Shown here: positions 1 to 10,772 of the stretch, piece after piece | Layout: each line of letters starts with the position of its first letter | How positions within the stretch are numbered: the stretch's first letter is position 1 | Assembly: GCF_000003605.2 (NCBI RefSeq) | Contig: NW_003120422.1 | Location: 415,215 to 454,700, forward strand | Reading direction: 5' to 3' | Length of the DNA stretch: 39,486 bases | DNA from: Saccoglossus kowalevskii | Taxonomy: Eukaryota > Hemichordata > Enteropneusta > Harrimaniidae | Notes under the pieces: generated by a model | Databases searched by the model: none | Told to the model about the DNA's origin: nothing | Seen by the model: the letters and a program-made list of their open reading frames with translations, nothing else | Program-made: the position numbers and the translations under genes

Positions 1-587
1 CCTCCTCCCTCTATATACCATATTCAACTATAACTACAGTGAAATGAACACAATCCATATGTCTCTCACTTTAAATTGTGGAGTCCCTGCAACTTATAAA
101 GGCAATAGAGAATCTGAAAATCATTTTCAGAGTGTTTTAAATGTGTCTGCACCCACTGTGTTTAAGTAGTTCAGCTCTATGTAAACACACTCCCTTTATT
201 TAATAAATATCAGATAAGGTTTTATAATCATCACATGGAAATGTCCAGAGAGTTTATCATGAAATCTAGGACGAAGCCAACACTTAAAAAGAATCATAAC
301 ATTAGGGACAGTAGGTGGTGAAAGTTAAGGGTCAAACTATTTTATCATGGGAAGGATTTTTTTTCCTGGTAAGTAACTTAATTTCTGAAAAAATTCACAA
401 CCTAGCATAGGTCCAGTCCTTGGGACATGTGCCTGTATTTATGAAGGTTGTGACCCCTGACCTTTCACCCTTGGGTTGAGGACAAACAAGTGTGGTACAT
501 GTATTTATATGAATGCAAAGAATTCAGAAAACTATATCTCACTACTTATGCTTCAAAGTATTGAAAGTAGATTCCCATCTAAATAGA
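1..587. other. Non-coding, no recognised feature
   Basis: AT-rich sequence with stops in every frame. A GTAAGT word near 370 follows a T-run, but no open, bounded exon precedes it. I see no gene, RNA or repeat structure here. Confidence 0.5.
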
Positions 588-680
588 ACTGTATAATCTG
601 TATTAGGAGCTGCATCCCTAATAGAAATCACAACCATGCTACAATAGAAGCCACAACATCTCAGTTGTATTGTATTTTAA
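588..680 (+). repeat. MITE family B, degraded fragment
   Basis: Contains TCTGTATTAGGAGCTGCATC, then two decayed CTAATAGAA(G/A)-type subrepeats. This matches the left half of the complete family B element at 12644-12827. The right terminal inverted repeat is missing, so this is a truncated copy. Confidence 0.6.
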
Positions 681-1030
681 TCTACACATTCTTTATTCCA
701 TTGTTATGTATATATTTATTACAATTATTTTTTTTCCAATTTTTAGACTTTTATAACAGTTTTTCTATATTGCTTTATTTGGTCCAGTGGAAAATTTCAC
801 TTGCATACTTGTCCAGACATCTACATGTGATAATCAATGGGTTGGGCACTTCAATAGGATTATGGCAACTCCAAATCCCGCCATAACTACCTCCATGTAC
901 TTATATTGTAAATGTGCAGAACTAATATTATACACTGCTTTTCAATTCTAGAAATGTTAATTATAAAATTTACCTTTTCCCCTGAGTAAACTGAACCCCC
1001 TTTTTACTATCAAATATTAACCCCCCCAAG

Positions 1031-1282
1031 CCTCAATGGAATCACCTCTTATTGCCATTCTAAACTTAGAGCTACAACATTTTACTATAGTCAGTAAAAA
1101 CAAGCTTTACTATAACACACAAGACGTAATACAAGTCCACAGAGACTTGAGACTCAGATGTTATTCTTTTCAATCAAACTGGCTATCTAAAAATAACAGG
1201 AAAGCCTTCCAAGCCCAAAGAATATTTTAGATCCATTTAACCTCTTTCAAGACACATATTTTAACTTGGCTTAAATTCTTTG
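1031..1282 (+). repeat. Duplicated ~250-bp block, copy 1
   Basis: Shares ordered words with 1466-1720: CCTCAATG, AGCTACAACATTTTA, AACAAGCTTTACTATAA, ATCTAAAAATAACAGGAAAG and TTAACTTGGCTTAAA. Offset is about 435 bp. The copies differ by substitutions and small indels, so the duplication is old. The short open frame inside is not conserved in copy 2, which argues against coding. Confidence 0.75.
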
Positions 1283-1465
1283 AATTTCCAGAATTATCAG
1301 TGTTGAAATCTGCCTGCACCCGAAATAATTGGATCACCTGAGCTAGCAATCAATTATAAAGTTTACCCCAAGTAAAAAGTATCCCCATTCCAATCAAATA
1401 TGATGTTCACCCCTGTCAAGTAAACAGGATTACCCTGTATTAACAAATCATATGTTATCTCCATC

Positions 1466-1720
1466 CCTCAATGAAACTTACTACGATTCTCAGCCTACGT
1501 GTAAAAAGCTACAACATTTTAGTCTGTAAAAAAACAAGCTTTACTATAAGTCCACCGAGAGTTGGGATATATCTTCCTCAGATTTTATTCTGTTCAATCA
1601 AATTGGTTATCTAAAAATAACAGGAAAGCCTTTCTAGCCCAAAGATTGCTTTTCAGAAACCTTTCCAGACCCATTCAACCTCTTTCAAGAAAAAAATTAT
1701 TAACTTGGCTTAAAACTTTG
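1466..1720 (+). repeat. Duplicated ~250-bp block, copy 2
   Basis: Second, diverged copy of 1031-1282 in the same orientation. The sequence just before each copy (CCCC-rich with ATCAAATAT) also looks related, so the duplicated unit may be about 430 bp in tandem. Confidence 0.75.
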
Positions 1721-1739
1721 CAGATTCTTTCAAAATAAG

Positions 1740-1856
1740 TTCAAATAGGACTAAACAACATTTTGTTCAGTTCAGTCTCATTCAAGGAAATATTCAAATA
1801 GGACTAAACAACTTTTTGTTCAGTTCAGTCTCATTCAAGGAAATATTCAAATAGGT
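1740..1856 (+). repeat. 53-bp tandem repeat, ~2.2 copies
   Basis: TTCAAATAGGACTAAACAAC recurs at 1740 and 1793, and TTCAAATAGG again at 1846, an exact 53-bp period. The two full units are nearly identical, so the duplication is recent compared with the block just upstream. Confidence 0.9.
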
Positions 1857-2297
1857 TGAAACAACTAAACAACTAGCCTCTTTAATGAGTAAAGGTTTTA
1901 AATATTACACTTCACACTGCTTCTCTAAAACCACTGAACCTATCTCACTCATATTTAATTAAATTTACATCAACGATTACTTCGAGATCAACTTCACAAA
2001 AAAAAATTCACGTCATCTGACACCAATCAAGCAATTTTATATCACGTTCCAATGCTACAAAATGTAGCGAGCCCACTTTTAAGTCAGGTCAAAGTTCATG
2101 CCCAAATACCGATACAATGTAAATACATAACAAACAGGCCAATTAGTGAATATAAAGATGTAAAAAACACAGTTATAATTGGATAGAGTTTTGCCACCCT
2201 AATACTTGCAGATTAAAACCAAATGTGCATTATTAGGTCTTAATATGAATGTTTACTTAACACAATTTATGTTCCATGTTTGAACTCAATCTAACCA
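1857..2297. other. Non-coding, nothing recognised
   Basis: AT-rich sequence with no bounded open frame, hairpin or repeat that I can match elsewhere in the window. Confidence 0.45.
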
Positions 2298-2608
2298 ATC
2301 CTCGGGAACGGAGCTACGTCACAAGACATTCCACGTTGCTAAGACGCGCCAATGTATCATGTATTTCTATGGGTTCTGTGTCGAGCCAATGGTCAAAGAG
2401 CCGATGAAAATAGCTAAATTCGAGAAAAACAGCACAAAATCAACTTTGAAGTAATCCTGGACAACCAAATGAATGGATGGATCTTGTTACACTGTTCAGG
2501 GGAGTTTCAACAACCATCCCAAACCTGTCTCTGAAAGTTTTGGGCCTTTGTTTTCACCGTGGCGGTTGCCAGGCGGTGAAAATGCCCGGATGTCCGCCCC
2601 CAAGAATA
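2298..2608 (+). repeat. 310-bp interspersed element, copy 1
   Basis: Matches 37453-37778 in order and orientation. Shared words are CCTCGGG, GGAGCTACGTCACAAGAC, TATTTCTATGGG, CAACTTTGAAGTAATCC, CTTGTTACACTGTTCA, CAACCATCCCAAA and AAATGCCCGGATGTCCGCCC. It is more GC-rich than its surroundings. No terminal inverted repeat, poly-A tail or tRNA-like box was seen, so its class is unknown. The 66-codon open frame at its right end is not maintained in the other copy. Confidence 0.8.
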
Positions 2609-2933
2609 TCGTAACATTGCCAGCCGGCAGAGCCATGGAGTTTGCATTTCATGTTAACAAGTGCAAACCTTGATCACTCAGAGGGCAAGAAAGAGAAGAG
2701 GTGCACTTGATTTACTAATGAAAGTGTGTTTCTGATAGAGGGTATACTTAGAACAATATTTTGACCTGGATGTGGTCACTGAAACAATGCTGCAATACAA
2801 ATACAGTCAATACAGAATACTCCTATTAAAGGTGTACATGTACTTCAGAATACACCATTCTAGCCATGCAGTAGAAATGACAGGTGTGTGTAGCATACAA
2901 TAAATAAAATTTTTGATTTATTGGAAAATGATG

Positions 2934-3145
2934 TACTGTGGAATACTTTATTTTCGCTGGAATTAATTTTCGCTGAAAAGGCTTTTTGGGCGTTTTGCTT
3001 GGAATTTATTTTCACTGATTTTTGATGAGATTAATGTGAAATATAGGAAAAAAAGTATATTCGCTGGATTTTATTTTCACGGAATCATCCCTTCAGCGAA
3101 AATAGCGAAAATAAATTCCAAGCGAAAATAAAGTATTCTACAGTA
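2934..3145 (+). mobile_element. MITE family A copy 1 (full length)
   Basis: 212 bp with terminal inverted repeats: TACTGTGGAATACTTTATTT at the left pairs with its near reverse complement ending CTACAGTA at the right. The interior has several ATTTTCGCTGG / GCGAAAATAA half-repeats, so most of the element can fold on itself. TA at both ends suggests TA target duplication, as in Tc1/mariner-type MITEs (inference). The left TIR has CTGTGG where most copies have CTGTAA, a variant shared with the 20789 copy. A family B end abuts it at about 3146-3172 (CTATTAGAGCAAATATGGTA), which suggests it inserted into a family B element. Confidence 0.9.
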
Positions 3146-3567
3146 TTTCTATTAGAGCAAATATGGTAGAGGCTTAATTAGAACATACATGTACTTCTTA
3201 ATATTACACATATGCTTATTCCTAAAACAACGTAATTTTTAAACCTTGGTGCAAGTGTGAAAGTAACATACAAATTAAAACAACTTTCAATACAGTTGCC
3301 ATTTCAAAATTACAGGGGCCGGCGAACTAATAGCGATAAGGGTAATACTCATCGATGACTTCCCCTGCCCTCTTCCCCACTGTTTGGAAAGAAGAGGTCA
3401 ACTGTGCTGATGGCACACTACTGACATATATCGTGTTGAATTACTAAATGTACTTTAAAAGTAACAAGAAAGTTATGAAAGCAAAAAAAGTCAAATTAGT
3501 AAGATGACTTTAGTGCACCATCCTGGACTCTCAACTGTTTAATAACTCTCCTGGCCATGCAAGAAAA
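3146..3567. other. Family B remnant, then unassigned sequence
   Basis: The first ~30 bases are a family B terminal fragment. At 3310-3410 a GC-richer stretch reads on the minus strand as a possible acceptor followed by a short frame ending VIDEYYPYRY and a stop. That could be a terminal exon, but it is too short to accept. Confidence 0.35.
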
Positions 3568-3676
3568 AATATGTGTTTCTCCATCTTGTCGCTTATTAAA
3601 TTTATAAATTTAATATGATGATAAGAAAGAAAAATGAAAAAAATATGTTTCTCCATCTTGTCGCTTATTAAATTTT
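3568..3676 (+). repeat. ~71-bp tandem duplication
   Basis: TTTCTCCATCTTGTCGCTTA occurs at 3577 and 3648, followed both times by TTAAATTT. Two copies with a 71-bp period. The minus-strand open frame here simply reads the repeat twice and is not a gene. Confidence 0.85.
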
Positions 3677-3767
3677 TAATTTGAATATTGTGAGGAGAAA
3701 TTGCAATATTATTAAGCACCTCCTGGCAGGTTGTACCTATGAATGTTTTTTTGCTTACTGCTTAAAA

Positions 3768-4020
3768 TACTGTATTTTCTCTATTAGCAGTGTGTGTGCT
3801 TACATAAATAACAGAGATTTTATGGTGAAAATAGTACTTACTATTCCAGTCATCAACCACAGTTACTGTATTTACTCTATTAGTAGCACATACACTATAT
3901 ATGTAAATTACATACTGTTTCTCCGGTGAAAATAGGTACCGAAAATAGGTATGATTTAATGATATACAACAAATGCGATTTTTGGTTTTGAGATGCACTT
4001 CTAATAGAGAAAATATGGTA
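3768..4020 (+). mobile_element. MITE family B, 253-bp copy
   Basis: Left end TACTGTATTTTCTCTATTAG; right end CTTCTAATAGAGAAAATATGGTA, its near reverse complement. An internal second copy of the left motif (TACTGTATTTACTCTATTAG, about 3864) suggests an internal duplication or nested copy. The open frames on both strands are products of the inverted repeat. Confidence 0.8.
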
Positions 4021-4796
4021 TTAAAACTGATTTGTTAATTGAAAGAGGTGAGCTGACGAATAGCTTCATGACTGATGAACATGATCTGTACTGACCCATG
4101 CATCAATGAAATACACTGCCAGTACAATTACATGATAAGCTGTCAAATTTTAGAACGACATTAAATAGATAATTTTTGAAAAAGGCAAGCTACTCAAATA
4201 CACCAAGCAAACTTTGATAATTACAATCAAAACTTCAACTTCACAAAACAAGTTTTCACGAAGATCTACAATATAATGCACTACTCAATATCTACCCTGA
4301 TGATCCCAATCCCAGTGATATGTCGGAACAAGAAAAATCAACATCGGGGGTTTAAGGATTTCTCTTGACTCGTGCATAAACGTCAATGACAAAACTGAGA
4401 ACTATTTTGCTACCATTTGACATGTAAACTACTTCAATAATTTTCAAGACAATACTTTTTAAGAGTTGCGCATTTCAGTACAAGTAATGAAATTTGTGCA
4501 GCAGCGCCAATTTCCCTAGGGTCTTACGACAGCAACTTTCACAAAATTTTACCTTCAGGAATGGCAGAAAATGAAAATCTCAAGCAGCAAAACCTAAGTG
4601 GTTTACAATATTCTATGGTTTATATTTCATAAAAGAAGTCATGTGGATAAAAACTCAGTAGGTGCCAAAATCAGGATATCCAGTTTCACCAGAGATTCAA
4701 TTTATGATATGATTCTAAAAGTCAAGAACGCTAAAAGTATGACAGTGACTGCAAATCATATAAATTCTCAAATTTGTTAAACCCCCACCCCCATGT
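4021..4796. other. Non-coding, no recognised feature
   Basis: AT-rich, multiply stopped in all frames apart from chance frames of about 60 codons without splice context. No repeat shared with the rest of the window was noticed. Confidence 0.45.
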
Positions 4797-5053
4797 CCAG
4801 ATGATAGGATTTACCAGTAACAGCCACAAGTGACTTGTACAGCCATTAAAATGTCAAAGGTCGTGAGAGAAATTATTTCGACATAAAGAACTAAATAGCA
4901 AACTTTGAGACGATGACTTTTATCACATAAATTCTTTGCAGATGATAAATTTTACCAGCATCAACTAAAAGCGACTCCTACAGTCATAAAAAGGTTGAAC
5001 GTTGACAGAAAACTTGCTTCGATCTAAGAAGCAAACAATAAAGTTTGAGAGTT
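4797..5053 (+). repeat. Diverged 141-bp tandem duplication
   Basis: The two halves share, in order: AGATGATA, TTTACCAG(T/C)A, AAGTGACT/AAGCGACT, TACAG(C/T)CAT(T)AAAA, GA(G)AGAAA, TTCGA and AGCAAACTTTGAGA / AAGTTTGAGAG. The first begins near 4797 and the second near 4938. They are clearly related but much diverged. Confidence 0.65.
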
Positions 5054-5366
5054 TAATCTGTCTTATTTTATTGGCAATATGACAATACACAGAATATAAG
5101 ACTTGTATTATGGCCGATCGTTGTCTACCTCGCATTTCCCCCAAGGCATTTCGAGCAGAACAAGGAGTATACGTAATGTGGAATGACAAATGTATCATCC
5201 CTAGAAGTTTGAAATACACATAGTTACAGCAAACAGAACACAACTGACATGAAGAATATAGTATATAGAACATTCTATATTTTGAATGCCATTTCCAAGA
5301 TATTGACCCCATACTTTCGCTTCTTCAAAACTCTAACACGTAGAATGTCATAAGGTTGGGCACGTA

Positions 5367-5392
5367 TGACGTCACATGCTAAAAATATATAA
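5367..5392 (+). promoter_or_regulatory. Perfect CRE next to TATA-like sequence
   Basis: TGACGTCA at 5367-5374 is a perfect palindromic cAMP-response element (CREB/ATF core). An A/T stretch, AAAATATATAA, follows 6 bases later and could act as a TATA box. No coding exon follows: the first downstream ATG at about 5436 reaches a stop after five codons. Promoter activity is only an inference from the pairing of the motifs. Confidence 0.3.
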
Positions 5393-6763
5393 CACATGAG
5401 AATTGTTCACTACAGGATGACTCGTCTTGTATGACATGATGGAGGAGAAATAAAGTTCGAAGGAAACAATTTAGAAAAGACACATGGAAATGAGTTACGC
5501 TATATTTATTATAAAAAGAAAGAAAAAGAAATGAAACGATACAGTCTTGATCACTTTGCTATAATTTCTGTGGTACGGAGAGATGAATGACAGGAAGTGG
5601 ATCGTACAATATTGAGTTATGTGCGACTACCCTGTATTAATATTAATACGCATCAAATTACGATCAACGCACTCAGAATCTATTTTAGGATAATTTGACT
5701 TTAAAAACTACATGGTAGACATAATCTTAGAAATTTCAATTTGATTTTAATAGTTAGACCTCAGCAAGAATGACCATATTTGCTCTATTAAAAGCGCATA
5801 TCAAATCCAAATAGCATTTGCAGAATAGAGTTGCATAAATACCCAAAATAAACGTAATTTTAGTTACTATAGCCACTTGTATATACAAATGTACATGTAG
5901 TCACAGTGACCGTGTTCGATGTTAGGGAATAGATGTCATAAAAGAGATTATACGTTACTCTCTTTATGCTACGCATGTGCAACATTTGTGTTGATAAACA
6001 TTGCTTTGCCCTCAATCCAATGTGTTCTTCTATAGAAATCACAAGTGCAAGTTTTGACCTGGGCACAATATGCGCTGATTACTATTGGTGACTGACACCT
6101 TCGATACCTAGCTTCCAATTACCAAAGAAATTACCTAGTTAAAGTTTGGTAACATCTCAGTTTGTACGCATTGGTCTGTTTAACAGACAAAGTCGTCATC
6201 TTGAGATGAGACCCATATCTCCCGCATGCATGGCACGACAACCATCGCTGTTTCATATTAGTATGGCATTATGGGAATTCAATGCACTATTCCAGAAAGA
6301 TTTGTGCACAATCACCTCTCAAGACAGATTAATACTCTATGAGACAACCTCTCAGAGAACATAAATGGGTCAATTCCTTTTGCTGCTCCATCCCCAAGTC
6401 AGATTAGAATTCCAGAGCATCAACAACCACTAGAGTAAAGAGTGATCAATAAAAAAAAAACACTTCACATCTTTGCTCAGACGCTTTTTCAAACAAATAA
6501 TTAAACTTGAACAAGTAAACAAAACAGTATGAAGTCTTCAAATTCCATATTCATGGTCATCAAACTTGCTCTATAAACACATTTGGAATTCTAGGCCATT
6601 ATCTCAGCAGCAGCACACATCTAAATCTTGTTTTCGCTTGCTGGTACTATATTAAGTTTCTTCTTCACATGTACATATCTCTAATGACCTACTCTTGGTT
6701 AAAATCACAACCAATTATGGTTAAGCTAATTTATTTTATTTTATTGTCCTATACTCAATTATT
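5393..6763. other. Non-coding, with two weak motif hits
   Basis: Holds a short family B-like fragment at about 5772-5800 (CCATATTTGCTCTATTAAAA). At 6266-6278, GCATTATGGGAAT is, on the minus strand, close to the core of the metazoan ZNF143/THAP11 promoter motif (TTCCCA..ATGC). The plus-strand open frame at 6146-6364 has no splice or family support. Confidence 0.4.
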
Positions 6764-6924
6764 CACTGTAAAATACTTTAATTTAGCTGGAATTAAATTT
6801 CACTGTTTTTTGACGAGTTGAATGTAAAATATAGAAAAAATGGTGTATTTGCTGGATTTTATTTTCACTGAATCATTCCTTCAGCGAAAATTAATTCCAA
6901 GCGAAGATAAAGTATTTTACAGTA
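6764..6924 (+). mobile_element. MITE family A copy 2 (internally deleted)
   Basis: Starts CACTGTAAAATACTTTA and ends AAGTATTTTACAGTA. At 161 bp it is about 50 bp shorter than the full-length copies, because the GCTGAAAA...GGGCGTTTTG section is missing. The middle (TTTTTGACGAGTTGAATGT, GCTGGATTTTATTTTCACTG) is intact. Confidence 0.9.
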
Positions 6925-7591
6925 CTCAATTATTAGCTCATCTCTAATAAATAAACTAAAAAAATATGCTTATTTCATACTGGATAATAAAACTACAGAC
7001 TTTATGTATGAACACTGCTATGTAATAATTTTTAATAATAAGTTTTATATTTCAAATTTTTGAATAGCCTCACATGTAAGGTGAGGACCATAGTTATTAT
7101 TAATTTTTTTTAATAAATTTAATTTTTGTGAATTTCACCAATCAAGGGAAACCAGGAAAGTTTGTAACAGTTCCCTTTTGCAAATTTTTATTCTCTAGCA
7201 GAAACAAATTATAGTGATCACAATTCTGTTATTTTGATTTATATATTTCAATCAATAAGTACAGAATAATATTTTTGTTAAGTCTATTATTTTTCAACTG
7301 AGAAAATCACATGAATGACTTGACACCGGTCATGATGACACCGATGAAAGATTTGAAAATGTTTTTCAAATCAGCCAATAGAATCTCTTATTTTAGTTTC
7401 AATTGAAAATTATAAATGTATATAATGCAAACCAAGAGAATGGATTTGTGGTTGCCATGGGAAACCTATTTACAGTTGATCAAGAGAATCAATAAGAAGC
7501 TCTAAACTGGTCAAATTTTCCCATCCTACTACATTTTTGGTGCAAATTTCTATGAATTTGAGTGCAAATATACATATAAAGTGACACTGTG
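6925..7591. other. Non-coding with one X-box-like site
   Basis: Very AT-rich. At 7451-7465, GTTGCCATGGGAAAC resembles an RFX X-box with one extra spacer base. No exon or shared repeat was seen. Confidence 0.4.
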
Positions 7592-7804
7592 TACTGTAAA
7601 ATACTTTATTTTTGCTTGCAATTAATTTTCACTATTTTCACTGAAGGAATGATTCAGTGAAAATATAATCCAGCGAATATAACTTTTTTCCTATATTTTA
7701 CATTCAATTCATCAGAAATCAGTGAAAATAAATTCCATACAAAACACCCAAAACATCTTTTTCAGCAAAAATTATTTCCAGCTAAAATAAAGTATTTTAC
7801 AGTA
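7592..7804 (-). mobile_element. MITE family A copy 3
   Basis: TACTGTAAAATACTTTATTT at the left and AAAGTATTTTACAGTA at the right, 213 bp. The interior reads in reverse relative to copy 1 (AAACACCCAAAA instead of TTTTGGGCGTTT). Flanks are TG/AT with TA at each end of the element. Confidence 0.9.
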
Positions 7805-8385
7805 ATCAAAATCCGGAAAATACTTCAACAAATTGAGGAAGCCATTCAAGAAGGAGGACACATAACAGCACATTTGACTCACCAATTTCACAAGATACCT
7901 CTACATCTGGTGATTACGTTTTGGCTTCTCTTAAAGCTATGAACTGATGTAAGATTAGGCCCCTGGGAAAAAGTAATTTTGCCAAAATGAGGAACAGGGG
8001 GGTGCTAACAAAATGAAAATGTGTCACAGTCTGTTTATAAACCAGGTTATCACTAATATAATCAATAACACATGTGAATCATATGTGGAACTGACCCAAG
8101 TTTAAGGTCAACTGAACTGTGAATGTGTACTATATACTGGAAGAGTCAAACCTAGTTTTTGTTGGCTGAATGATTGCCTGATGAGACAGCAAAATCACTT
8201 GCATGTTTCTATTCTAAACCATGTATCACATGTGAGTGAAAGTAAATGGATGTATTAAATTACCAGTACAGTGCAATATTAGGTCGATACATTACAACCA
8301 ATGTACACGTACCTCCACTGGTGTGCCCTCTGAGCCAACATGACGCTCACCTCCGAGACCAACTGATTTTTCATTATGCAACCCC
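7805..8385. other. Non-coding, no recognised feature
   Basis: A minus-strand splice-like arrangement lies at about 7880-7960 (strong acceptor, GTGAGT donor), but every frame between them is stopped. Nothing else was recognised. Confidence 0.4.
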
Positions 8386-8533
8386 CGTATATGCTCTATT
8401 AGTAGCGTATGCCCTGGCATACATCTCAATTGTGTGTTTATGAACAAAACAAGTAATATTTGAATGATCCAGCATACAACTGATGGCTTACATGCACTTC
8501 TATTGAAGATGCGCTTCTAACAGAACAAATATG
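8386..8533 (+). mobile_element. MITE family B, 148-bp copy
   Basis: CGTATATGCTCTATTAGTAG at the left and GCGCTTCTAACAGAACAAAT at the right form decayed inverted termini, with the family B signature TAATAGAAGCGC recognisable in both. No coding content. Confidence 0.65.
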
Positions 8534-8821
8534 ACCAGTACCCTATTTTCATCACAAATTCGAAAATTGTCCTGTTTATAGTCTGCTCCTTACTTCAGAA
8601 GATTGGGACAAAAATAGCCAAATTTTTAAGTGAAGACTAAAAAATTACTTGAATTTTGTCTGTTTGCTCCAAAATTAGAGTTCATATCCCAAAATATTGA
8701 AGAATATAAGAAACAAGCAGCCTGTCGGCTGAAATAGCTCTGCTGTTAGCAATGCACATTTCATTTAAAGAACAGAAATATCATTAGAAAATGAACAATA
8801 TGTATAGTATCAAAACAATCA

Positions 8822-9165
8822 GACTTGCGGTTTTCAACAAGATATGGAAAATATCACTTTTTACCAAAAATGACAAAAATATTCATCAAAATTAGAGAAT
8901 TAAAGATATCATCATGAAATGAACAAATCTGAGTTAGAACCACATGTAGTACCTATATATGTAATATCAAAGCAATTTGACTTGAGGTTTTTAACAAGAA
9001 GTCAAAAATATCACTTTTTACCAAAAATGACAAAAATATTCACCAAAATTAGAGAATTGAAGATATCATCATGAAATGAACAAATCTGAGAGAGGTCTAC
9101 CCAAGGTACATATACACCAAGTATCAAAGTATTCAGGCTTGTAGTTTTCAAGAAGAAGTCGAAAA
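8822..9165 (+). repeat. 157-bp tandem repeat, two units plus partial third
   Basis: GACTTG(C/A)GGTTTT(C/T)AACAAG starts units at 8822 and 8979; a third start (GGCTTGTAGTTTTCAAGAAG) lies at 9136. Each full unit contains ATATCACTTTTTACCAAAAA and GATATCATCATGAAATGAAC. The partial third unit runs directly into the SINE tail at about 9165, so the array and SINE may form one composite element. Confidence 0.9.
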
Positions 9166-9211
9166 AGTAAAACATTGACACGAACGACGACGGACAATCA
9201 CTCATATGATA

Positions 9212-9242
9212 AGCTCCGCTCGACAAAGTCGACAGCGGAGCT
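9212..9242. repeat. Perfect-arm hairpin at SINE tail
   Basis: AGCTCCGCT and AGCGGAGCT are perfect inverted arms, with a second inner stem CGAC/GTCG and an AC bulge. The GC-rich hairpin stands out from the AT-rich surroundings and sits at the 3' side of the SINE body (minus strand). Recurring tails of this kind are common in interspersed repeats; no function is known to me. Confidence 0.8.
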
Positions 9243-9244
9243 AA

Positions 9245-9605
9245 AAATTCAGACAAATTTTGGAGTGCTAGTGCTGCCACAGAAGTCATATTCATGTTTG
9301 GGACTACATGACAGGCCATCTCCTATCAAATGGAAATTTGAATGCACTATCCTGGCGACAACCAGGTCAAACACCACCTGCAGTCCTTAACCAAGGTTTC
9401 CCAAATGTCGCATTCCCGTCGCATTTGTTAGTGAAATTTCTCAGCCAGTAGAATTGGCCTTCCCATTGAGTCTGTGGCACACTCACCCAGGGTAGGGGTT
9501 GAACACCTTTGATGTATAGCCAAAGGCTGGATTTGAACTTGGGTCTACCAATCATGAGTCTGATGCGACAACCAGTGACCACTATGCTACCAGTGATGAC
9601 AATTT
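9245..9605 (-). mobile_element. tRNA-derived SINE
   Basis: Read on the minus strand the element starts near 9605 with a tRNA-like head: an A box TGGTAGCATAGTGGT at 9592-9578 and a B box GTTCAAATCC at 9538-9529, the RNA polymerase III promoter arrangement. A body follows containing GGGTGAGTGTG and CAGACTCAATGGGAAGGC, then GGTTAAGGACTGCAGG, CCAGGATAGTGCATT and CATGTAGTCCCAAACA. Parts of the body recur at 19083-19260 and the head plus first body part at 37255-37420, both on the plus strand, so this is a dispersed family. Overlapping open frames on both strands are not genes. Confidence 0.85.
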
Positions 9606-10728
9606 TTCTACATGACAGGCATATGTATCTATATCTGTGTTATTCATCAGTGGAAGCAATATATCAAGTATATTATACGGTAATTCATTCCAAAATCGAA
9701 TATCCTGACAGTGCTAATCAGTAGTAATTTTTTTTTCCTCAGAGTAAACTTACACATCTGTGAAGTTGTGTAAATGATCTTCACATTTTCTTTAAAAAAC
9801 ATTCAATGAGCACAGATTTGTATATCAGCAAAATTTTGCTTACCAAATCAGATGAAGAGTAAACGGTGAGCAACATTTTTTAACTCGAAACAGATTATCA
9901 CTCAGGGTCAACCATTTGAAATAGAGGGGATGGTAAATTTGGATTCTTTTTCAATACATGTAGAGGTTTGTTTTCACATACATGTCATTTTTTGCTAAAC
10001 ATGTAATTGCGTATTTAACCCTACGAAGCCAATTTTTGCACCCCACTGCAAAAATAAACCACAGGGCTTGAATTTCACAGAGAAAATGAAAGACTTGGTG
10101 CTCTTCAATGTTTCCAAAGCTTTTCCATTCTTCCTAATGGTAAGACAATTTGGACTTTGAAAATCAAGTCCAAAGATAAAACTGGCAGATTATTTGACAT
10201 ATTTTTTTTTTTTTAATATAGATGGAAAATCCAGAAAAAAAAATATGTAAATTAAGTTCAAAGTTGAAAAAATTCAGGTAAAATGCATAAAACTTCACAG
10301 AATGCTAAACAAAATTGTGACAAAACAAAATTCTGGTATTCATTAGGCACATTAACTGGCAGACACGTTACCACATTAAAATATAACGAACATGTGCAAT
10401 TTGATTCAACAAAATGAGAACTTCCGATGGGAGGTGAAAGGTCATGTAACCCTATCATTGGCAGCATTCTGTCTGGGGTAAAATGAAAGCTATTATTAGA
10501 ATAAAGAAGATCAACGACCACTCATCTTTGCACTTATATTTGTTGCATTTTACCTAACTGAAGAATGTGGCTTTCAAAGGAAGAAGAATTTTGTTCATCT
10601 GAAAACAATTTCCGCACATTCAACCCAGCAATACGTGAAATCGTTGAAATCAAATTTCATTTTTAAAATTCTTTTTTTATTTTTTTAATATGCAGTGATT
10701 TAATTAATTGGTTCATATTACTTTTTAC
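9606..10728. other. Non-coding, no recognised feature
   Basis: AT-rich sequence with homopolymer runs. The minus-strand frame of 87 codons at 10258-10521 has no family resemblance or splice context. Nothing else is supportable. Confidence 0.45.
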
Positions 10729-10729
10729 C

Positions 10730-10772
10730 AAAAAAAAAAAAAAAAAAAAAATATGTGTATGTATGTATGTAT
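10730..10772 (+). repeat. A22 tract plus (TATG)n microsatellite
   Basis: A run of 22 A followed by TATGTGTATGTATGTATGTA. Could be the tail of an old retroposon, but no retroposon body was recognised upstream. Confidence 0.85.

Noticed and set aside
6146-6364. 72-codon plus-strand frame
   Set aside because: No splice sites or recognisable motif; the ATTCCCATAATGC-like site within it argues for non-coding sequence.
7880-7960. Minus-strand acceptor and GTGAGT donor pair
   Set aside because: All three frames between them carry stops before the donor.
9529-9592. Possible functional tRNA gene
   Set aside because: A and B boxes are present but there is no cloverleaf or acceptor stem, and related copies show it is a SINE head.
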